Assembly (NCBI GenBank): GCA_039822105.1
Contig: JBCBMW010000015.1
Span: forward strand, 17,344-81,343
Direction of reading: 5' to 3'
Source of the DNA: Parvularcula sp039822105
Lineage (GTDB): Bacteria > Pseudomonadota > Alphaproteobacteria > Caulobacterales > Parvularculaceae
Length of the DNA stretch: 64,000 nt
Position 1 is the first letter of the stretch. Each line of letters begins with the position of its first letter. Positions 43,618 through 52,469 of the stretch are shown here, in pieces. Under the pieces are notes generated by a model. That model saw only the letters and a program-made list of their open reading frames with translations, did no database searches and was not told the DNA's origin. A program made the position numbers and the translations under genes.

Positions 43618-45225
43618 TTACCGGCCCGTGAGCAGGGAGTTGGGTTGTTCTTCGAGGCGGTCAGCGAGCGCCGCAAGGGAGCGTGCGGCGAGGCGCATCT
43701 CCGCCGCCGCCGCCGAAAGCTCGACATAAAGCTCTGAGTCAGGATCAATGCCGGCTAAGGCATACTCCGCCCGCTGAGACAGGCTGTTGAGGCTTCCTGT
43801 CAGCTCCGCCAAGTCATTGGGCAGTGCCCGCATCGCTGGATTGGCGAGCACGCCTTCAGCCTCCTGCAGCAGGCCTGTCGCGGCCAGCACCAGATCCTCA
43901 AGGGGCAATTGGGAAAGCGACGCGAGGAGATCCTCGAAATTGCTGGTCAGCGCGGCGATCTCCGACGGCGCCGTCGGCACCGCGGGGTAAGGTTTGGCGT
44001 CAAAGTCGATGGTCGCGGGCGGCGGGCTGTCGAGAAGCTGCATTTGGACGGAGAGAGCACCGGTCAGCAGGTTGCCTGACGCCAACTGCACGCGCATGCC
44101 CCGGTCCACCAACGCATCCATCTCTTCGTAGAACTCTTCCTTCGGAATGTTCCCAAGGCCGAACCGGCCTGGCTCGAGCTGAAGAACAGCGTAGACCTGC
44201 AAGTCGCCGCCCACTTCCTCCGAAGCCTGCGCAACAACGTCAGCGACGCGTCCCACAACAATGCCTTCCACCGTGATCGGAGCTCCTGCGCGAAGTCCCC
44301 CTACAGACTCGGTGAACCGAGCGATCAATCGGTAATCCTCATATCCGTCGCCGATACGGAAGAGGCTCTCTTCGGCTTCGTTGCGGCTGGCGTATATGCC
44401 GAACTCGGTGCCGTCTTCTGTCAACGGGGTGTCGACCTCGGGGCCGATCTCTTCAAAGGCGAGACCGCCAGAGAGAAGCGTTGTCACCGACTGCATACGG
44501 ACGACGACACCTTCCGCACCCGCCTCTACCGACAGGCCCGAGACGTTCCAGAACCTGGTGGCGAGGCTCACTTGTTGGTCATAGGGCGCGTCGATAAACG
44601 CGTCGAAGACGACGTGCTTGGCATCGTCGGTCAGCCGACGACTTTCGACCCGGCCGACCGGGATTTGCCTGAAGTAGATCGGTGAGCCGACGCTGAGTGA
44701 TCCAGCGGTGTCTGATCTGAGGGTCACCCGGCGGCCAGGTGCCCCTGGTTTGGTGAGCGGTGCCTGGGACAGGCCTTGCATTTTCCGCACGCGCCGCGTT
44801 GCTGGCCCGGACCAATCCATCTCGATGAAGGAGCCCGAAAGGAGCGTGCCGAGGCCAGTGACCTGACCACCGTCAATGCGAGCACTGACGATCCAAAACT
44901 CCGTGGTGTCGCCAAGATAGCGGCTCATGTCTTTCTCAAGGCGTGCATGAACGATGACGCTGTCGGCGTCTTCGCTCAGAACCACGGCCTCGACCTCGCC
45001 AACAATGACGTCCTTGTGCCGAATGTGGGTCTTACCCGCTTCGATACCGCTCGCGCTTTCGAACTCGATCTCGACCAACGGCCCGCGTGAGGAGACGGCG
45101 TTGTACCCCACCAGGCTGCCAAGGATCGCGGCAAAGAGGGGCACCAGCCAAACCGCCGAGATCCGCCGGGTCCCCTCCGGTTTCTTCGCAAGGCCTGCAT
45201 CTTCAATCTCAGAATGATCAACCAT
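43618..45225 (-). CDS. pqiB: PqiB-like MCE/MlaD-domain lipid transport protein
   Basis: 535 residues. One N-terminal transmembrane helix (residues of about 22-44) is followed by three MCE domains in a row, recognised by repeats such as GIEAGKTHIRHKDVIVGEVEAV, here quoted in parts: KDVIVGEVEAV, YFRQIPVGRVES and ITVEGIVVGRVADV. The C-terminal 130 residues are helical. MCE tubes carry lipids between membranes. Upstream are two pqiA genes (overlap 8 bases) and downstream pqiC. Confidence 0.93.
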   Translation of the reverse strand: MVDHSEIEDAGLAKKPEGTRRISAVWLVPLFAAILGSLVGYNAVSSRGPLVEIEFESASGIEAGKTHIRHKDVIVGEVEAVVLSEDADSVIVHARLEKDMSRYLGDTTEFWIVSARIDGGQVTGLGTLLSGSFIEMDWSGPATRRVRKMQGLSQAPLTKPGAPGRRVTLRSDTAGSLSVGSPIYFRQIPVGRVESRRLTDDAKHVVFDAFIDAPYDQQVSLATRFWNVSGLSVEAGAEGVVVRMQSVTTLLSGGLAFEEIGPEVDTPLTEDGTEFGIYASRNEAEESLFRIGDGYEDYRLIARFTESVGGLRAGAPITVEGIVVGRVADVVAQASEEVGGDLQVYAVLQLEPGRFGLGNIPKEEFYEEMDALVDRGMRVQLASGNLLTGALSVQMQLLDSPPPATIDFDAKPYPAVPTAPSEIAALTSNFEDLLASLSQLPLEDLVLAATGLLQEAEGVLANPAMRALPNDLAELTGSLNSLSQRAEYALAGIDPDSELYVELSAAAAEMRLAARSLAALADRLEEQPNSLLTGR

Positions 45226-45838
45226 GGTGGTGGGAAGCCTCCTCAGGCGCGTGGTCCCACATCAAGCGGGGGTCGAGGGATTGAGCGGATAGCATCGTCA
45301 GCGCCACCGACAGTGCGAAGAACCCAATGGCCTTACCCGGATAGATGGCCATCACGGAGCCAAGTTGGATCAATGCCGCGAGCGCAGCGACGACGAACAC
45401 GTCGATCATGGACCAGCGGCCGATGAACTCAACGGCCTGGTGCGCAATGTGCCGATGATGGGTATTGATCGGCCAGCGGAAGTGTATCGACAAAGCGATC
45501 AGGGCAATGATGATAAACTTCGCCACCGGCACAAGAATGCTCGCGACCAAGACGACGATGGCGACAGAGTAGCTTTCGTGGTGGATGAGCGCGATCACCC
45601 CGCCGATGATCGTAGAGCCGCTGTCATTGCCTAAGGTCGATGTCACCATGATCGGGAAGACGTTGCCGGGGATATAGAGAAACAACCCCGCGATCCAATA
45701 AGCCCAGGTCTTCTGGAGGCTGTGCGGGATGCGTGTGTGCACCATTGCTCCGCACTCTTTGCAGCGGGTGCCCGGTTGGTCCGTGATTGTCCCGCAGGAG
45801 CGGCAGACGGCGAGTCCAAGTTCAGAGGCGGTGATCAC
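45218..45838 (-). CDS. pqiA: PqiA half-protein 2 (C-terminal-type paraquat-inducible A domain)
   Basis: 206 residues from a GTG at 45838 that overlaps the stop of the preceding gene (GTGA). A zinc-ribbon-like pair CRSCG and CKECG at the N terminus, then four hydrophobic helices with IPGNVFPIMVTSTLG, FIGRWSMIDVFVVAAL and SLDPRLMWD. In E. coli a single PqiA of about 417 residues contains two such halves; here each half is its own gene. It acts with PqiB in envelope lipid homeostasis. Confidence 0.88.
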   Translation of the reverse strand: MITASELGLAVCRSCGTITDQPGTRCKECGAMVHTRIPHSLQKTWAYWIAGLFLYIPGNVFPIMVTSTLGNDSGSTIIGGVIALIHHESYSVAIVVLVASILVPVAKFIIIALIALSIHFRWPINTHHRHIAHQAVEFIGRWSMIDVFVVAALAALIQLGSVMAIYPGKAIGFFALSVALTMLSAQSLDPRLMWDHAPEEASHHHG

Positions 45839-46449
45839 AAGCGCCCCCGCAAACCGGCCCAGGTCGTGTGCGAACTCTGCGTCGCTTGCACAAAGCCGAG
45901 CGTCAGCACCAATGCGCACAGCGCCCAAAACGAAGGCCCCACGCCAATGTCCGCGAGCGAGCCCACCTTCACGAGTGAGACGATGACACCGACCAGGAAA
46001 ATCTCGGCCATCGCCCAGGGCTCAAGCGCGCGGGCCAACCGGTAGGTTGTGGCGAAAGAGCGGCTGGCACGTCCTCTCATCTGTGCGCCGATCAAGACGA
46101 TCACCAAGAGCACGACCCGCACGACCGGAATCAACAAAATGAGAAATCCGCAGGCGATCGACAGAAACACCATGTCCGAGAGCCACAGCACATTGATCGC
46201 ATCGATCACCGAGATCTTGTTTTCAAGGCCCGAACGCGACACCGATAGAAAGGGAAAGGACACCGCCACCAGGGTGAGGATGGCTGCCGCGATGTTGGCT
46301 GCGAGCGCTCCATCGAGACTTTCGCCCTTGCGCTCTTCGATGACGCTGCCGCACCGTTTGCAAACATGCCGGTCGCCTTCTTCCTGAGGCGGAATCCGCC
46401 ACAGGGCATCGCAGGCTAGGCACGCCCTCAATTGGTCCAGCTCGACCAC
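45835..46449 (-). CDS. PqiA half-protein 1 (N-terminal-type paraquat-inducible A domain)
   Basis: 204 residues from a GTG at 46449 (GGAGG about 7 bases upstream on the minus strand). Zinc ribbon CLACD and CKRCG, then four transmembrane helices with VSFPFLSVSRSG, LLIPVVRVVLLV and LEPWAMAEIFLVG. Together with the next gene it equals one full-length PqiA. First gene of the operon; its stop is coupled to the second half by a 4-base overlap. Confidence 0.88.
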   Translation of the reverse strand: MVELDQLRACLACDALWRIPPQEEGDRHVCKRCGSVIEERKGESLDGALAANIAAAILTLVAVSFPFLSVSRSGLENKISVIDAINVLWLSDMVFLSIACGFLILLIPVVRVVLLVIVLIGAQMRGRASRSFATTYRLARALEPWAMAEIFLVGVIVSLVKVGSLADIGVGPSFWALCALVLTLGFVQATQSSHTTWAGLRGRL

Positions 46450-46709
46450 GTGTCCGTCCTCCCCACCGCCCAAGCGATGGCTCCCTGCGCGACTTAGCCT
46501 CTGCAGGTTAGGATTTTCATGACACTGGGTTTTCGTGACAATGTCGCGGACAATTTGCGCGCAATCGTGTCGTGATTGGTGCCGTCGGGGCTCTTTGCGA
46601 GGTCTGGATCTATCGATAGAGAAAGATCCACTCGACTTGTCTTCATAAGTCAAAGCGGCGGCATTCCCCGGTCTCTTATGAACAAAAACCGGAACGAAGG
46701 CCGTTCTAC

Positions 46710-46749
46710 TTTCTAAGATTGTTGCATTGATCTGCAATCATCTTAGAAA
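46710..46749. promoter_or_regulatory. Long dyad (17-bp arms) just before the AraC-type gene
   Basis: The arms at 46710-46726 and 46733-46749 pair with two mismatches around a 6-base spacer. The outer sequences are TTTCTAAG and CTTAGAAA. The 338-base gene-free stretch 46450-46787 also has a 12-bp palindrome TCTATCGATAGA at 46609-46620. A protein-binding operator for this regulator is a reasonable guess; the dyad includes the A of the first possible ATG, which argues for a later start. I see nothing else definite in the stretch. Confidence 0.45.
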
Positions 46750-46787
46750 TGTACGCTTACGGAAGGGCGTGCTTAAGGGGAAGGACA

Positions 46788-47834
46788 TTGCGTACCAAAG
46801 GGAGGATCGGAGGCGTCAGCGCACAGCAGCCGCGGGCGCTGGCAACCGGCGCTATGGTCATCGTCGCCTACGCACTTTCGCGCGGCGTCTCGATGCAAGA
46901 GCTGGAAGAGGAGGTTGGGCCCGAGGCTGTCCAGGTCTTTGACCCTGGCGCCCGGGTGCCGGAGGAGATGGCGCCGCGGATGTGGCAGTTTCTCGAGCGC
47001 CGATTGCCCGATGAGCCGGTATCCCTCCGTGTAGCCCAGGGTGCACCTTTCACCTTCTTCGGTGGCCTTGCAGAAGGGGCGCAGTTTGCTGAGGATTTCC
47101 GGGGTGCCCTCCAGTTGATCTTTGAGAACCGGCGCATCTTGGCGGATAGGCTCGAGGGCGGGATCGTCGACCAAGATGATGAGGTGCACCTCGTCCACTA
47201 TCACCCGCTAGACCATGCCGACAACGGACGATCGTCTGAGTTCGCTCTCGGGATGGGTGCCCGGCTGCTAAGAGACATTCTTGTTGCGGATGTGAGGCCG
47301 GTGCGCATCGATTTTGCCCATTCACCCAATGCTCCGGCTGGGGAGTATGAGGCGCTCTTTGGCGGTCCTATCGCTTTTGAGCGCGAGAAGACGGCGATGG
47401 TGTTTCGCGCCGAGGACATGACCACGCCGGTGAAGCACGCCAATATCGAACTCTTCGCTTTTGTCCGTACCCATTTTCAAAGGGAGCTCGAGCGCCTGGG
47501 CGGCGGGGATCAACCAGAGCCATTGGTCGAGTTGCGGCAGGCCATTGTCGAGAGCGCAGCGCGCGGATCCTTCGACGCCGAAGCAATCGCCGCGACAGCT
47601 GGTATGGGCCTGCGCTCGGCGCAGCGACTGGCGGCCAATCACAACACGTCCGTCAGTGCGATGATTGAAGATGTGCGAACGTCCTCGGCGAAGGAGCTCT
47701 TGAAGGATACCGAGACCAGCATTGATACGATTGCGATGATGCTGGGCTATTCCGACAGCCGGGCCTTCCGGCGGGCGTTCAAGCGTTGGACGGGCTTCAC
47801 ACCATCATCTTACAGACTGTCGATGAGGCCGTAG
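46788..47834 (+). CDS. AraC-family transcriptional regulator (Arabinose_bd-type N domain)
   Basis: 348 residues if it starts at TTG 46788, which follows AAGGGGAAGG by 3-4 bases; ATG 46749 lies inside a dyad and has no ribosome site. The N-terminal domain (residues of about 10-220, with VPEEMAPRMWQFLERRLP and FARHPLDHADN-like segments) resembles the Arabinose_bd family found in OruR/VirF-like regulators. The C-terminal AraC domain has two helix-turn-helices: SVSAMIEDVRTSSAKELL and TIAMMLGYSDSRAFRRAFKRWTGFTP, here in parts IAMMLGYSDSRAFRRAF and RWTGFTPSSYR. Target genes are unknown. Confidence 0.8.
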   Translation: MRTKGRIGGVSAQQPRALATGAMVIVAYALSRGVSMQELEEEVGPEAVQVFDPGARVPEEMAPRMWQFLERRLPDEPVSLRVAQGAPFTFFGGLAEGAQFAEDFRGALQLIFENRRILADRLEGGIVDQDDEVHLVHYHPLDHADNGRSSEFALGMGARLLRDILVADVRPVRIDFAHSPNAPAGEYEALFGGPIAFEREKTAMVFRAEDMTTPVKHANIELFAFVRTHFQRELERLGGGDQPEPLVELRQAIVESAARGSFDAEAIAATAGMGLRSAQRLAANHNTSVSAMIEDVRTSSAKELLKDTETSIDTIAMMLGYSDSRAFRRAFKRWTGFTPSSYRLSMRP

Positions 47835-47843
47835 CGACTGAGG

Positions 47844-49571
47844 CTAAGCCGCAGCAGTCGTATCTGCGCGAGGCGTTGCCTGGTTGAGCGCGGCGCGAAG
47901 ATCTTCGAACCGCAAGGGCTTCATCAACAACGTGTCGATACGGACATTTTCGACTTCACTGGCGAGATCTCGCTCGGAGTAGGCCGTCGCAAGGATGGTG
48001 CAGGTCTGCGCGTTGGGACCGCCGCTTGCCTGGATGGTCCGCGCGGCCGTGATGCCGTCCATCCGCTCCATGCTGACATCGAGCACAAGAACGTCAAACG
48101 GAATGCTGGCGGCAAGCTCCACCGCCTCGTCGCCGTCATCGACGATGGTGGCGCGGTGGCCGAGGCGCTCAAAGAACCGTGTCAGGACGAGTTGATTGAC
48201 CCGGTTGTCCTCCGCCACCAGAATGCGAAGAGGCGTGTCGAACTCCTCGTCTACCGGCGTTGGCGGAGTGGCGGGTGTTTCGGGCGCTGCACAGGCGGGT
48301 GCTGGGATGCTGATGGTGAAAGTCGTGCCGCGCTGGACTTCACTCTCGACACAGATCGTCCCGCCCATTTCGTCGACGAGCTGTTTAGAGATCGCTAGGC
48401 CAAGGCCGGTGCCGCCATAACGGCGCTCAATCTCGGACTGGGCCTGCCCAAACCGGTCGAAGATCACGGGCAGTTTGTCTTGGGGAATGCCGATGCCTGT
48501 GTCCGCGACCTCAATGCGAAGGGCATCCCCTTCATGGTCGAGTCGAAGAACGATCGAACCCCGTTCCGTAAATTTGACCGCATTGCCGATTAGGTTGGAG
48601 AGAATCTGCCGGACACGGAGCGGGTCCACCCGCACGTGCGTTGGCATATGGGCCCCTGCCTCGAACCGCAGCGAAAGCCCCTTGGCCGACGCTGCGGGCG
48701 TGAAAAGCGAAGCCACGTCCACGAAGGGCTCTGTCGTCCGTATCTCTGTTGGTTCAATCGATAGTTCGCCAGCCTGGAGCTTCGAGAAGTCCAGAATGTC
48801 GTTCAAGATGCCGAGTAAGGAGTGAGCGGCACGGCTGGCGACCTCGAGGTCGCGGCGATCCTCCGGGGCGAGGTCACGCTCAAGCACCTCGTCAATCATT
48901 CCCATCACACCGTTCATAGGTGTGCGGATTTCATGGCTCATATTGGCGAGGAAGGTGGTCTTGGCGTCACTCGCTGACTGTGCGATCCGGCGAGCCTCTT
49001 CAAGCCGCAGGGTTGCCCGGGTCATACCAGCCCGGAACGAACTGGCGCAAAGGTAGCATGCGAATGTGGCAAGCAGATAGCCGATCAATGCTGATGGCCA
49101 ATCGACAAACTGTCCGTTGACGAAGTACTGTGTGGGTTCTTGCCGGTGATAGAGCAGAAAGCTCGTAAGATAGGTCCCCATCGCGGCGACGGCTGCCAAA
49201 CGCCCGGCGATCCGCCCGCCGACCAATGTGATCGCGACCACCCCGACGATCAAAAACGTCGATGGTGCACTGAACAACATCGGGACGCGTAGGGTGACCG
49301 CGATCTGCAAGGTGGCGAGGATGAGGCCAAAGGCAATGAGGTAGATCTGTTCAGCTTTAGGACTTTTTGGTTTGAACCACGGCGCTGTGAAACAAAGCGC
49401 GCCAATGACAAAGCCCCCTGCGATCAGCAAGCGGCTGAAATCTGGAATGAACGAGCAAACGATCGACACCAAAGTGGCGCCAACGGCCGCCGATAGGCAT
49501 GACGCCTTAAAGACGCGATTGCGCGCCCGCTCGAGATGATTCTCGCTGACTTGCCCTGATTGCCCAGACAT
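47844..49571 (-). CDS. Hybrid sensor histidine kinase with receiver domain
   Basis: 575 residues. About six transmembrane helices in the first 190 residues; HisKA with MSHEIRTPMNGVMG (His at about 215); HATPase with NLIGNAVKFTERGS, DTGIGIPQ and GGTGLGLAI; C-terminal receiver with VAEDNRVNQLVL and VLVLDVSMERMDG, whose Asp accepts the phosphoryl group. No HPt domain is present, so transfer to a separate HPt protein is likely. It is convergent with the AraC gene and divergent from the Ser/Thr kinase gene. Input signal unknown. Confidence 0.93.
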   Translation of the reverse strand: MSGQSGQVSENHLERARNRVFKASCLSAAVGATLVSIVCSFIPDFSRLLIAGGFVIGALCFTAPWFKPKSPKAEQIYLIAFGLILATLQIAVTLRVPMLFSAPSTFLIVGVVAITLVGGRIAGRLAAVAAMGTYLTSFLLYHRQEPTQYFVNGQFVDWPSALIGYLLATFACYLCASSFRAGMTRATLRLEEARRIAQSASDAKTTFLANMSHEIRTPMNGVMGMIDEVLERDLAPEDRRDLEVASRAAHSLLGILNDILDFSKLQAGELSIEPTEIRTTEPFVDVASLFTPAASAKGLSLRFEAGAHMPTHVRVDPLRVRQILSNLIGNAVKFTERGSIVLRLDHEGDALRIEVADTGIGIPQDKLPVIFDRFGQAQSEIERRYGGTGLGLAISKQLVDEMGGTICVESEVQRGTTFTISIPAPACAAPETPATPPTPVDEEFDTPLRILVAEDNRVNQLVLTRFFERLGHRATIVDDGDEAVELAASIPFDVLVLDVSMERMDGITAARTIQASGGPNAQTCTILATAYSERDLASEVENVRIDTLLMKPLRFEDLRAALNQATPRADTTAAA

Positions 49572-49753
49572 CAGGCTCCACCGTCACCCAAGTGCATAGT
49601 CGAAAATAGCAGCCGAAGGTTGCCGGTGGGTTCCGCAGATAGGAACAAATTCAATTGGTTCCGAACGACTTAGGAAAACATCTCGCAGGCTCTGGTCAAC
49701 GGAGGTTTAGGCATTCCTGTTCTAAGGTCACATCCCAAAGGGGATGGCAGACC

Positions 49754-50998
49754 GTGAGCTCGACGTTACCGCAGGACGATCCTTGGTTCCTCGACCCAGG
49801 ATCGGTCGTGATCGACAATTTCACGATCGAAGCGTCGATCGGGCGCGGGGGCATGTCTGAGGTTTACCGGGCCCGGAACCATACCGGCAAAGCGGTGGCT
49901 CTGAAGATCCTTCGTCCTGAGGTGGTGGACCGCACAAGTCTCAACCTGCTTCTTCACCAAGAAGCGGAGCTTCGGAAGGTGAACCATCCCGCGGTGGTGG
50001 AGTATCTCATCTGCCAACAGGCCGAGCATCGCGGCCGGACCTTCATTTTCATTGTGATGGATTATGTCGACGGTCCAACGCTCAAGAGCTTGTCGCAGCA
50101 GATCGGGCCAGTGCCCGCCGATGCGCTCCTCAAGGTGGCGCGGAGGATCGGCCAAGGGCTTGTGGCCGTCCATGAGCGGCGGATCTTCCACCGCGATATC
50201 TCGCCGGACAACATCGTCCTTCGTAACAGTGACCCAAGTGAAGCGGTCCTTATCGATTTCGGGATTGCCCTGAACGAAGGCGCGGGCGGGCCCTCGGTCA
50301 TCGGCGACCGTTTCGCAGGCAAACAGCGCTACGCCGCGCCGGAGCAGTTCGACGGCCGGGTGAGCGGGAAGTCCGATCTTTACAGTTTGGGGCTGACCTT
50401 GCTGGCCGCCGCGCGCGGTGATCCGCGCGCTGTTGACGAGAGAGATTCAGAGGGCCGGCCGATCACGGAAGGCCTCGAGCCGCGTCTCGCTTACGTGATT
50501 GAGCGGCTGACAGGCCCGAAGCCGCAAGATCGGCTTCCCTCGGCTTATGGGCTGACGCATCTCTTTGACACGGAAAAGTATCTGCGCATGCCGGCGCCGC
50601 CGGAGTTTGATCTTCGTCAGCCTGTCGCTGCGGCGCCCGACGAGCCGCAGGCCGATGAGTTCACCGAGATTTCCGTGCCGCCCGGGCCGCTTTTCACCAC
50701 GTCCTCTCTGCCGGATGAGCCGCTGCCGTCGGTGCGAGCCGCGTCGAGCGTGGCGCACCGGGTTGAGGCCTTGCGCAATGAGTTTGAGCCTGCGCCAGAG
50801 GTGCCAGCTGAACCGGAGCTGGAAGAGCGCCCCCGGCCGTCGGCTGCGTTGATTGCTCGGCTCGAGGAATCCCAACGTTTGCGGGTGGTCCGCCGCCGTC
50901 AGCGTACGCTGTTTGTCGCGGGATCGCTGCTTGTGGCTTACGGCATCGGCTTTGCCACCGCTTTCGTGATCGCGACCTCGATCTTGCAGCCCGCCTGA
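49754..50998 (+). CDS. Membrane-anchored Ser/Thr protein kinase (Hanks type)
   Basis: 414 residues if GTG 49754 is the start (AAAGGGGATGG upstream); a TTG at 49655 would add 33 residues without a ribosome site. Kinase motifs in order: IGRGGMSEVYRA (P-loop), VALKILR (catalytic Lys), FHRDISPDNIVLRN (HRD), LIDFGIALNEG (DFG) and YAAPEQF (APE). After the kinase a Pro-rich linker of about 110 residues leads to one C-terminal transmembrane helix, so the kinase is cytoplasmic and the tail barely reaches the periplasm. No phosphatase or PASTA domain is adjacent. Substrate unknown. Confidence 0.88.
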   Translation: MSSTLPQDDPWFLDPGSVVIDNFTIEASIGRGGMSEVYRARNHTGKAVALKILRPEVVDRTSLNLLLHQEAELRKVNHPAVVEYLICQQAEHRGRTFIFIVMDYVDGPTLKSLSQQIGPVPADALLKVARRIGQGLVAVHERRIFHRDISPDNIVLRNSDPSEAVLIDFGIALNEGAGGPSVIGDRFAGKQRYAAPEQFDGRVSGKSDLYSLGLTLLAAARGDPRAVDERDSEGRPITEGLEPRLAYVIERLTGPKPQDRLPSAYGLTHLFDTEKYLRMPAPPEFDLRQPVAAAPDEPQADEFTEISVPPGPLFTTSSLPDEPLPSVRAASSVAHRVEALRNEFEPAPEVPAEPELEERPRPSAALIARLEESQRLRVVRRRQRTLFVAGSLLVAYGIGFATAFVIATSILQPA

Positions 50999-51130
50999 TC
51001 GAAAGCGCGCTTTCGAAACCCCATTGAAACCGGCGGCTTTCCGCTCTAGGCGCTGCGCTTTCGTCGCCGGCATGCCGCGCGACCCCAAAGATATGCGCCG
51101 CGCACCCGCGGCACCGGAACGGAAGCAAAG

Positions 51131-52459
51131 ATGCAAGTCACCGAGACGAAGAACGAAGGCCTGAGCCGCGAGTTTCAGATCACCATCCCGCAGAGCCACC
51201 TCACAGAACGGCTCGAAGCCAAGCTCGAAGAGATCAAGCCGCAGGTCCACCTCAAAGGCTTCCGTCCGGGCAAAGCGCCAACCAGCTTCCTGAAAAAGCT
51301 CTATGGCCAGAACCTGATGGGCGAGCTCATCCAAGAAGAGATGGCCGCTGCACAAGAAAAGGCGCTCGCCGATGCTGACCGTCAGCCAGCGATGCAGCCG
51401 CAGCCAGACATCGAAGACGGTCTGATCGAGAAAGTCGTCAGCGGCGAAGCTGATCTTTCTTACAACATGTCCGTCGAGCTGCTCCCGACGATCGAGCCCC
51501 AGGGCATCGACGCGATCAAGCTTGAGAAGATGGTGGCCGAGATCGACGACGCAGAAGTCGAAGACGAGCTCCAAAAACTCGCTGATCAGAACAAGTCTTT
51601 CGAAGACAAAGACGAGAGCGCTGCCGCGGAAGACGGCGACCGTACGGTGATCGACTTTGTTGGCTCGATCGACGGTGAAGAGTTCGAAGGCGGCTCCGGC
51701 GAAGACGTGAACCTCGACCTTGGTTCGGGCTCCTTCATCCCTGGCTTCGAAGAGCAGGTGGTTGGCATCAAAGCCGGTGAAGAGCGCACCATTGATGTGA
51801 CCTTCCCTGAGGATTACGGCGCCCAGCATCTTGCTGGCAAAGCCGCGAAGTTCGCCGTCACGGCAAAGTCAGTGCAGGCACCGACGGAAACCAAGATCGA
51901 CGATGAGTTCGCTAAGACCATCGGTTTTGACGACCTTACGGCTCTCCGTGAGCGTCTCTCTGAGATGGTCAAAGGCCGCTACGACAACCAGTCGCGCCTT
52001 CACATGAAACGCGCGCTTCTCGACTACCTCGACGAGCAACACGATTTCGAGCTGCCTGGCGGCATGGTGAAGGCGGAGTTCGACCAGATCTGGGCGCAAG
52101 TTCAGAACGCTGAGCGTGACGAGGAAGACAAAGACAAAACCGAAGACGAGCTGAAAGCTGACTACGAGAAAATTGCTGAGCGCCGGGTGCGGCTTGGCCT
52201 TCTCCTCGCTGAGATCGGCAAAGAGGCCAAGGTCGAGGTTCCTCAGAACGAGCTGACCCAGGCGATCCAAATGCAAGCCATGCAGATGGGCATGCAGCCG
52301 CAGCAAATGTACGACATGATCCAGCAGCGTCCGGACATTCTCGCACAGATCCGTGCGCCTCTCTTTGAAGAGAAGGTGGTCGATCACCTGATCGAGAATG
52401 CCGAGGTCACCGAGAAAACGGTGTCCAAAGACGAACTGATGGAAGAGCCGGGCGCCTAA
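51131..52459 (+). CDS. tig: Trigger factor (ribosome-associated chaperone, PPIase)
   Basis: 442 residues. N-terminal ribosome-binding domain with FRPGKAP; FKBP-type PPIase domain at residues of about 155-240 (VIDFVGSIDGEEFEGGSG, GSFIPGFEEQVVGIKAGEE); helical C-terminal domain with acidic stretches and a Met/Gln-rich segment (QMQAMQMGMQPQQMY). It folds nascent chains at the exit tunnel. Normal length. Its stop overlaps that of panC by 3 bases; convergent. Confidence 0.97.
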   Translation: MQVTETKNEGLSREFQITIPQSHLTERLEAKLEEIKPQVHLKGFRPGKAPTSFLKKLYGQNLMGELIQEEMAAAQEKALADADRQPAMQPQPDIEDGLIEKVVSGEADLSYNMSVELLPTIEPQGIDAIKLEKMVAEIDDAEVEDELQKLADQNKSFEDKDESAAAEDGDRTVIDFVGSIDGEEFEGGSGEDVNLDLGSGSFIPGFEEQVVGIKAGEERTIDVTFPEDYGAQHLAGKAAKFAVTAKSVQAPTETKIDDEFAKTIGFDDLTALRERLSEMVKGRYDNQSRLHMKRALLDYLDEQHDFELPGGMVKAEFDQIWAQVQNAERDEEDKDKTEDELKADYEKIAERRVRLGLLLAEIGKEAKVEVPQNELTQAIQMQAMQMGMQPQQMYDMIQQRPDILAQIRAPLFEEKVVDHLIENAEVTEKTVSKDELMEEPGA

Positions 52460-52469
52460 ACCGGCGCCC
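52450..52469. terminator. Hairpin spanning the tig and panC stop codons
   Basis: GGGCGCC at 52450-52456 and GGCGCCC at 52463-52469 form a perfect 7-bp stem around TAAACC, so the stop codons of both convergent genes lie in it. It could stop transcription from either side. There is no U-tract. Confidence 0.4.

Noticed and set aside
50447..51829. 460-codon open frame on the minus strand opposite the Ser/Thr kinase and tig
   Set aside because: Spans two well-supported genes in antisense; no recognisable domain.
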